Origin: Pleurobrachia bachei
Taxonomy: Eukaryota > Ctenophora > Tentaculata > Cydippida > Pleurobrachiidae
DNA: 23,171 bases
Assembly: GCA_000695325.1 (NCBI GenBank)
Contig: AVPN01000869.1
Span: 8,148-31,318 of the forward strand
Direction of reading: 5' to 3'
The notes below the pieces were generated by a model. The model searched no databases, was not told the DNA's origin, and saw only the letters and a program-made list of their open reading frames with translations. The position numbers were made by a program, and so were the translations under genes. Positions 18,029 to 23,171 of this stretch are shown here, piece after piece (the stretch's first letter is position 1; the number at the start of each line of letters is the position of its first letter).

Positions 18029-18629
18029 TAATGTGTTACATGCTACAGGGATAGGGTGTTATTTAGGTTGTATGGAGTTTGGGTTGGGGATCTGGGGGTT
18101 AAAAGAGTAAAACGCAAAAACTTAGTTTGGATTGGAATTGTCATTATAGAAAAAATAAATTGAATTAAAAGACTCTCGCCTGGTCTCTGAGCCTCGATCT
18201 CTGTCTCTATCGTGGCTGCTTCAGTACATGCAACTCTGCATGCAGCTATTACTCTTTTTTTACTACCCTTTCCCTACGATACACTTGGGACCCCTAATCT
18301 TGCGTCAAGTATGTGTGTCAGATAATATACCGTGGGGAAATGGTAAATTTTAGTGGTCATTGGGTTATCTGCTATCATCAGTCACACGTGAATCTACGGT
18401 CCAACATGGCAAATAACTCATGTGTATGACTAGGTCACATATAACTCCTCACCTCTCTCTCCCTAATACTGCTGAATATCCTGGATATATATGGTTATAC
18501 GAGCCGTAATTTAGTAATATTGTTTGTGAGTCCCTGAATGCAAACAAATGTCAAAACCCTGACATATCATCACCACCCTCTCAAAACATGTTTATTATAA
18601 GGGTGTTTCCCTCTTGTCACCCTCTCCCA
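18029..18629. other. Spacer between the chimeric DUSP11 copy and intact DUSP11
   Basis: This is the duplicated intergenic region. It must contain the promoter of intact DUSP11 on the minus strand. AATAAA on the minus strand at 18591-18596 ends the upstream copy. A CACGTG core occurs in GTCACACGTGAATC near 18381. The matching spacer lies at about 19400-19990. Confidence 0.55.
18591..18596 (-). terminator. Poly(A) signal of the chimeric DUSP11 copy
   Basis: AATAAA lies 34 nt after the stop, followed by a GT-rich stretch. It is identical to the signal of the parent gene. Confidence 0.6.
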
Positions 18630-19398
18630 TTAGTTAAACATCACCTCCTCCAATCTACTCTGTTGACTAGTATAACAACTGCACACCTTACTCTTCACAG
18701 GTCCCCCGCTGGTTGCACTGCTCGCAATGGTACTACGATATAACTTCTTCCGTTTCCTGGTTGTGTTCTTGGTCCGAGAGAGAAGGTCCTCGATTAGAGA
18801 TATACGCTCGATGGTATGACCCCGTGCCAGGTCTACCTCGTTAATAGCGTCCTCGGGGGTGAGGCCCATACAGTCGATTAGATACCGTGATATCATGTAA
18901 CCTGTGGGGAGAGATATTTTAGTGAGGCCCATACAGTCGATTAGATACCGTGATATCATGTAACCTGTGGGGAGAGATATTTTAGTGAGGCCCATACAGT
19001 CGATTAGATACCGTGATATCATGTAACCTGTGGGGAGAGATATTTTAGTGAGGCCCATACAGTCGATTAGATACCGCCAAGATATGGGATTGACACATGA
19101 ACGAATCGAATCAGAATGTATGGGGGACTACCACTACATTGTACAGTGTACACTCAGTACAGTGTATACTGTAGACTGTAGATTGAACATTTTACAGGGG
19201 ATTGTATACAAACCTGTCTTTTGTGATGTCATCACTCCTCTTCTTATGGATCTCTCTCTTTAGAGGAGTTTTACACGCTACAATCCGTGTATTACCAATC
19301 TCCCTTCCCAGAGGCGTGTAGTCGATCCAGCCAGAGGGTGGTTTACCTCCTCCCCCACCTCCACCACCAGGTGCCAATATCACACTGTAATTACACAA
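18630..19398 (-). pseudogene. Chimeric DUSP11 copy (exon 1 of one gene joined to the last exon of the other)
   Basis: Exon 1 (coding from about 19380, donor at 19214) repeats PPSGWIDYTPLGREIGNTR of intact DUSP11, but the ATG context has been replaced and I see no in-frame ATG. Instead of exons 2 and 3, the next coding sequence is the terminal exon GYMISRYLIDCMGLTPEDAI...EEVMFN (stop at 18630). Exon 1 exits in phase 2 whereas the terminal exon needs phase 1, so a direct join soon hits a stop. The Cys/Arg active-site exon is absent. It is a by-product of the tandem duplication and unlikely to make a phosphatase. Confidence 0.75.
18890..19075 (-). repeat. 63-bp tandem array of 3' splice site plus exon start
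   Basis: Acceptors CTCTCCCCACAG|GTTACATG occur at 18901, 18964 and 19027, and a fourth exon-start copy (without its acceptor) ends at the duplication junction near 19075. Each unit is 63 bp, or 21 codons, and the array stays open, repeating GYMISRYLIDCMGLTKISLPT. The sister locus at 20262/20325 has only two copies, so copy number changed after the large duplication. Confidence 0.92.
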
Positions 19399-19990
19399 TG
19401 TACGATGTCCCTATCCCACTTATTTAGGTTGTATGGAGTTTGGGTTGGGGATCTGGGGGTTAAAAGAGTAAAACGCAAAAACTTAGTTTGGATTGGAATT
19501 GTCATTATAGAAAAAATAAATTGAATTAAAAGACTCTCGCCTGGTCTCTGAGCCTCGATCTCTGTCTCTATCGTGGCTGCTTCAGTACATGCAACTCTGC
19601 ATGCAGCTATTACTCTTTTTTTACTACCCTTTCCCTACGATACACTTGGGACCCCTAATCTTGCGTCAAGTATGTGTGTCAGATAATATACCGTGGGGAA
19701 ATGGTAAATTTTAGTGGTCATTGGGTTATCTGCTATCATCAGTCACACGTGAATCTACGGTCCAACATGGCAAATAACTCATGTGTATGACTAGGTCACA
19801 TATAACTCCTCACCTCTCTCTCCCTAATACTGCTGAATATCCTGGATATATATGGTTATACGAGCCGTAATTTAGTAATATTGTTTGTGAGTCCCTGAAT
19901 GCAAACAAATGTCAAAACCCTGACATATCATCACCACCCTCTCAAAACATGTTTATTATAAGGGTGTTTCCCTCTTGTCACCCTCTCCCA
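19399..19990. other. Spacer between DUSP11-like gene and chimeric copy
   Basis: Second copy of the duplicated intergenic region. Apart from the poly(A) signal of the right-hand gene, I see no gene in it. Confidence 0.55.
19952..19957 (-). terminator. Poly(A) signal of the DUSP11-like gene
   Basis: AATAAA on the minus strand lies 34 nt after the stop at 19991 and is followed by GTTTTGAGAGGGTGGTGATG, a GT-rich element. Confidence 0.65.
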
Positions 19991-21282
19991 TTAGTTAAAC
20001 ATCACCTCCTCCAATCTACTCTGTTGACTAGTATAACAACTGCACACCTTACTCTTCACAGGTCCCCCGCTGGTTGCACTGCTCGCAATGGTACTACGAT
20101 ATAACTTCTTCCGTTTCCTGGTTGTGTTCTTGGTCCGAGAGAGAAGGTCCTCGATTAGAGATATACGCTCGATGGTATGACCCCGTGCCAGGTCTACCTC
20201 GTTAATAGCGTCCTCGGGGGTGAGGCCCATACAGTCGATTAGATACCGTGATATCATGTAACCTGTGGGGAGAGATATTTTAGTGAGGCCCATACAGTCG
20301 ATTAGATACCGCAATATCATTTAACCTGTGTAGTTGGGGAGAGAAATGTTACATACTTCTTGGAAGTTTCCAAGCATGAACAGTCTAAACAAGAGAGCCA
20401 TTTGAGAACAGGGAATAGTCTATAAATAAACCAAGATATTGAACATCCCCCCGGTAAAATAGCTATCTAGTTTGAACGGGCGTTTGAACCTCTATAAATA
20501 CTCTTTGAATAAAATCTAAGGAGGTTCTAGATACCTCAATAAATTCTCTATAAACTAGATGTACCTGTTATATTGACTCCGTAGGTGCAGTGAACCCCGA
20601 CTGTGTAACCCGGCGGACTCGTCTGAACAATATCTTTGAATCTACTGACGAATTCCTCACTGGGTGGTTTGTCCGAGGGGCAGGGTATTTTGTAGTGTAT
20701 CATACCGTGATGGGCAAACTCCTGGAGGGAATTGGGGAGTTGGGAAGAGATTCGGAGAGGGAGTTAGGAGTTGAGACGAGATTTGGAGATAATAAAAATA
20801 ATAGATCGAGAGGGAATTGGGAGTTGAGAAGCGATTTGGAGACTTATTTGGTAGGGGATTGTAGAGACTAGAGACAGATAACGTACCTGTACTGAGTAAA
20901 GTGATTCTGTGCTGGTCAGGTCAATAACACACCGCACGTGATAACCTCGAGTCTGTAAGGAGAGAGATGTGTGTTATATACAGGAAACGTACACACCTTT
21001 TTTGTCTTCACCCTATCACACACCACGTACACCCTTTGTATTATACCACCTCTCCTACTTCACTCGCTCTCTCTTTCACACAGTCGTTTTATATCTCGCT
21101 CTCTTCCCGTATATTTCCCATATATCTCTCTCGCCCCTACTAACCCGAAGTGCTGCTATAAGATCCACTGGGTTGAGTTGGTTTGCTAGAGGGGTTTTCA
21201 TTGCCAGTAAACACGTTCCTCTCACTTGTTTATTAAACGCGGTAAACCTCTCCCATCGTTCTGGTATACACGATCCTCCCAT
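19991..21282 (-). CDS. DUSP11-like protein with altered active site (probable pseudophosphatase), 4 exons
   Basis: Exons are 21145-21282, 20887-20952, 20565-20721 and 19991-20262. Phases are 0, 0 and 1 and all fit, giving 210 residues. IPERWERF...VRGTCLLAMKTPL matches the PIR1/capping triphosphatase N-terminus, and CVIDLTSTESLY matches LIIDLTYTQRYY. The active-site loop reads VHCTYGVNITG: Cys113 is kept, but the P-loop Arg of CX5R is Ile119 and the His after Cys-Thr is Tyr115. The GH.VP segment before it is replaced by CPSDKPP. The last exon (GYMISRYLIDCMGLTPEDAI, then RGHTIERISLIEDL) is strongly DUSP11-like with a basic tail. Loss of the Arg should abolish catalysis, so a binding or regulatory role is possible. 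An upstream acceptor copy at 20325 leads straight to a stop. Confidence 0.85.
20255..20335 (-). repeat. Duplicated 3' splice site of the DUSP11-like last exon (63-bp unit)
   Basis: Acceptors are at 20262 (CCCCACAG|GTTACATG) and 20325 (CTACACAG|GTTAAATG). In the upstream copy a C-to-A change creates an in-frame TAA at the exon start, so only 20262 is coding. Confidence 0.85.
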
Positions 21283-21600
21283 GCTACAGAATGGATTAGA
21301 TTACCAAATATATTAGGTTTAGGGTACACTCAAAACATGTGTATAGTTGCGAAACTAACACAGCCGGTAGTCCTCTACGCGACGCTACGCAGAGTGGAGT
21401 GTGACCGTTCTCGCGCGCCGAGAACACCTCAGCCGAGTGTTGGCGCGTTCCAGTGAAGTAGAGAAAGGGCGCGTAAAGTGGCACATTCTCTTCAATCTCT
21501 CCCCAACTGAGGTCTTCAGGCGCGTACACGCACGCACACACACTCTCGCAAATTGGGAAAACGGGAAACTGGGAAAATGAGGTGTAATTGGAGAGACTCT
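21283..21600. promoter_or_regulatory. CpG-rich upstream region of the DUSP11-like gene
   Basis: This stretch is much richer in CG dinucleotides than the rest of the window (for example 21376-21530). GTTCTCG-CGCGC-CGAGAAC at 21407-21425 is an inverted repeat. Its position just upstream of the minus-strand start at 21282 suits a promoter. This is inference from composition only. Confidence 0.4.
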
Positions 21601-21909
21601 GAACCTAGTTGTTGTACACCCTTCTGAAAGGGCGGAGCTTGCAAAAAATTCTTCTTTGATACAGACTCTGAAACGACCCGCTGTACAAAGCAGGGGCGAA
21701 GAAAGCCTGGGCCGAGTGGGTGTCCGGTGTAGGGCTAAATTTTCGGTTTAAAGAACAAAAAGTGGAAAAATTACTCGATTTTTGAGAGATTGTCGAAAAT
21801 GAAAAATTTACATCACACGCTTCAGAAAAATCTAAAGCCCCAGTACACAATACATATTCGTGAATCTGTATTTGATTTAGCATCGGGCATTTTTTTAAAC
21901 ATGGCATGT
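21601..21909. other. Intergenic DNA with a possible hAT-type terminus
   Basis: CAGGGGCGAAGAAAGCCTGG at about 21691 resembles one end of hAT elements (CAGGGGCG...). No partner end was found in the window. No gene is seen. Confidence 0.25.
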
Positions 21910-22206
21910 GTCGGCAACATGGTGAAAATATACTTTTTGGACCTTTTTAGTTGTGCATTGAACTGTCTAAATCGAATTTAGGTGAAATTATCATAATTTT
22001 AACGAAATAAGCTTTTTTTAACATTCCTTGTTTTAGTACCCAGGGGAAGATCTTGTCTCGGATACGGACGAAATTTTGGATTCTGGTAGAAAATGGTCCA
22101 AATTTAATTTACTGTCGGAAATCTACCTTGATGTACATTCTAGGGCAAAAAGGTCCAAAAACACAAAAAGTATGTTTTACCAATGGTAAATTACCATGTT
22201 GCCGAC
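21910..22206. mobile_element. Foldback/MITE-like element of about 297 bp
   Basis: GTCGGCAACATGGT (21910-21923) and its reverse complement ACCATGTTGCCGAC (22193-22206) form the ends. Inner segments also pair imperfectly: TACTTTTTGGACCTTTTT on the left against AAAAAGGTCCAAAAACACAA on the right. There is no coding capacity and the target duplication is unclear. Confidence 0.6.
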
Positions 22207-22538
22207 ATTTTAGAAGTATGAATGTAGAGTGGCCTCTATCTAAATTTGGATTTAGATAAGGAGTCCACATATAAGCCTAAACTCTTGGAGGACTCTATGT
22301 CAAAAAAGTCTACGCAGGGTGGACTCTGCATCTAAAAAGTCTACAAAGGGCGTGTTAAAATTTATCCAAGCAAGCTACCTATAGAATTCAGTTGTAAGAT
22401 CAGCTGCATGTTAGAATTTATTTTCTCGCCATTATAACTTTAGTTTCCTCTTTCTTCTGAATTGTATAGATCTGAGCATCGACAAAGATAAGCCCCAACC
22501 ACTCTTAATTAACTTGCCTAATATCCTTTATCTTAGCA
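22207..22538. other. Intergenic DNA; short direct repeats
   Basis: AAAAAGTCTAC recurs at about 22304 and 22334 next to GCAGGGTGGACTCT-like strings, and AGTCCAC and GGACTCT motifs recur nearby. I see no gene here. Confidence 0.35.
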
Positions 22539-22968
22539 TTTAGTCCAAAAACCAATTAAATAAATTAGTTTGGATGCCCGGGCCCATGTGGTGTCACGGG
22601 GGTAAAACTTTTATGCTACTGTCATAAACAATGGCATATCTCGTTTGTTTTTCTATACACAGTCTCTGCCTCTATCTCTGTCTCTCGCAGCTGTCTCCCT
22701 GTCTCTCTGTCTCTGTCTCAGTCTATCTCTTTCTTTTTTCTATCTCTCTCTTTCTCTCTTTCTCTCTCTCTCTCTTTCTCTCTCTTTTTCTCTTTCTATC
22801 TCTCCGTCTTACTCCGTCTTTCTCGACATCTCACTCTATCTATCCTAATTTGTTTGCCTTTTATATCTTTCTCGATATCCATAATTCATGATATTCAAGT
22901 TTTACCCCCGTGACACCACATGGGCCCGGGCATGCAAACTAATTTATTTAATTGGTTTTTGGACTAAA
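22539..22968. mobile_element. 430-bp element with 72-bp terminal inverted repeats and a (CT)n core
   Basis: The left arm (22539-22610) starts TTTAGTCCAAAAACCAATTA and ends GGGGGTAAAACTT. The right arm (22897-22968) is its reverse complement with one mismatch in 72 bp. The interior, about 22663-22830, is almost pure CT microsatellite. It looks like a non-autonomous DNA element. The near-perfect arms imply either a young insertion or ongoing arm conversion. I could not fix a target duplication. Confidence 0.85.
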
Positions 22969-23171
22969 TTTCTATTCTTTTTGGTGTAAAAAAGAGAATA
23001 TTCTGGAATCTGAATACATAGTTCATAAATATATGCAAATAACGGCAAAACGGTGCGAAATACGACTTTTTGTCCCGAGTAAGACCCCCCATAAATCGAC
23101 CATTCTGCTTCGAAATATGTCCATGTAAACGTTCTAGGACCAGCTGAAGTGGAAATATTCAGAATATGCAT
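22969..23171. other. AT-rich edge sequence; nothing recognised
   Basis: A minus-strand frame is open to the window edge, but it has no recognisable motif or splice context. Confidence 0.3.

Larger units (their letters stand above)
17733..20312. repeat. 1.36-kb tandem duplication linking two DUSP11-type genes
   Basis: The unit runs about 17733-19074 and is repeated at about 19075-20312; the offset is about 1361. It contains the terminal exon of one DUSP11-like gene, its poly(A) signal, the intergenic spacer, and exon 1 plus part of intron 1 of the next gene. The spacers (18060-18630 and 19425-19990) are almost identical base for base, so the event is recent or the copies are homogenised. The junction at 19074/19075 joins the exon-start repeat to intronic CCAAGATATGG. 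The exon 1 5' ends (near 18005-18050 and 19365-19415) are the main diverged patch. Confidence 0.88.

Noticed and set aside
16748-21282. Annotation of the phosphatase genes as mRNA capping enzyme (RNGTT)
   Set aside because: The HCTHGxNRTG motif is shared, but the flanking sequence matches DUSP11 more closely and the genes end without a guanylyltransferase domain.
21691-21735. CAGGGGCG terminus as a separate hAT element
   Set aside because: Only one possible end is seen, with no partner or target duplication in the window. It is kept only as a weak note.
1-23171. CRISPR arrays, bacterial operons, retroviral or LTR elements
   Set aside because: The tandem repeats lack a spacer structure, the genes have spliceosomal introns, and I saw no reverse transcriptase, integrase, capsid or LTR signature.

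Overview
The window is eukaryotic, almost certainly animal, nuclear DNA. The genes are split by short GT-AG introns, they use AATAAA poly(A) signals, and they include a class C GPCR ectodomain, a rhodopsin-like GPCR, the Pol III factor BRF1, TMEM208 and DUSP11-type RNA 5'-phosphatases. Tight gene spacing and introns often near 90-250 nt would suit a compact early-branching invertebrate genome, possibly a sponge. I cannot name the species from sequence alone.

Layout: (1) 1-833 is a MITE-like element with GC-rich terminal inverted repeats. (2) 855-7626, minus strand, is the 5' part of a class C GPCR-like gene (signal peptide plus Venus-flytrap ligand-binding domain) that runs off the left edge. 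Two of its exons lie in a 1.4-kb tandem duplication. Its third intron hosts a complete, oppositely oriented, intronless rhodopsin-like GPCR (4641-5825, plus). (3) 7627-10777 has no gene I can support; it holds hairpins, a polypurine and a polypyrimidine tract, and a perfect 46-bp palindrome. (4) 10778-15123, minus, is a complete 13-exon BRF1 gene. (5) 15493-16614, minus, is a complete 4-exon TMEM208. (6) 16748-18028, minus, is a complete 4-exon DUSP11 (PIR1) with an intact active site. (7) 18630-19398 is a chimeric, broken DUSP11 copy made by a 1.36-kb tandem duplication. (8) 19991-21282, minus, is a second DUSP11-like gene whose catalytic Arg is replaced. (9) 21283-23171 is intergenic, with a ~300-bp foldback and a 430-bp element with 72-bp terminal inverted repeats around a CT-rich core.

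Three patterns cut across the genes. First, seven splice junctions in four gene loci carry short (31-69 bp) tandem duplications that begin and end at AG|GT, so the splice site is duplicated. Second, a small hAT-like MITE family (CAGGAACC termini, 8-bp target duplications) occurs five times, always inside introns. Four copies lie close to the 5' splice site and one makes up most of a 90-nt intron. Three copies carry the palindrome GTCACGTGAC between CCAAT boxes. Third, a 9-bp motif (GTTACCATG) forms arrays beginning right at 5' splice sites, and the same motif appears to encode part of one receptor's signal peptide and another receptor's C-terminal tail repeats.

All coding calls come from exon-by-exon translation with matching intron phases. 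Family assignments rest on remembered family motifs, not on a database search.
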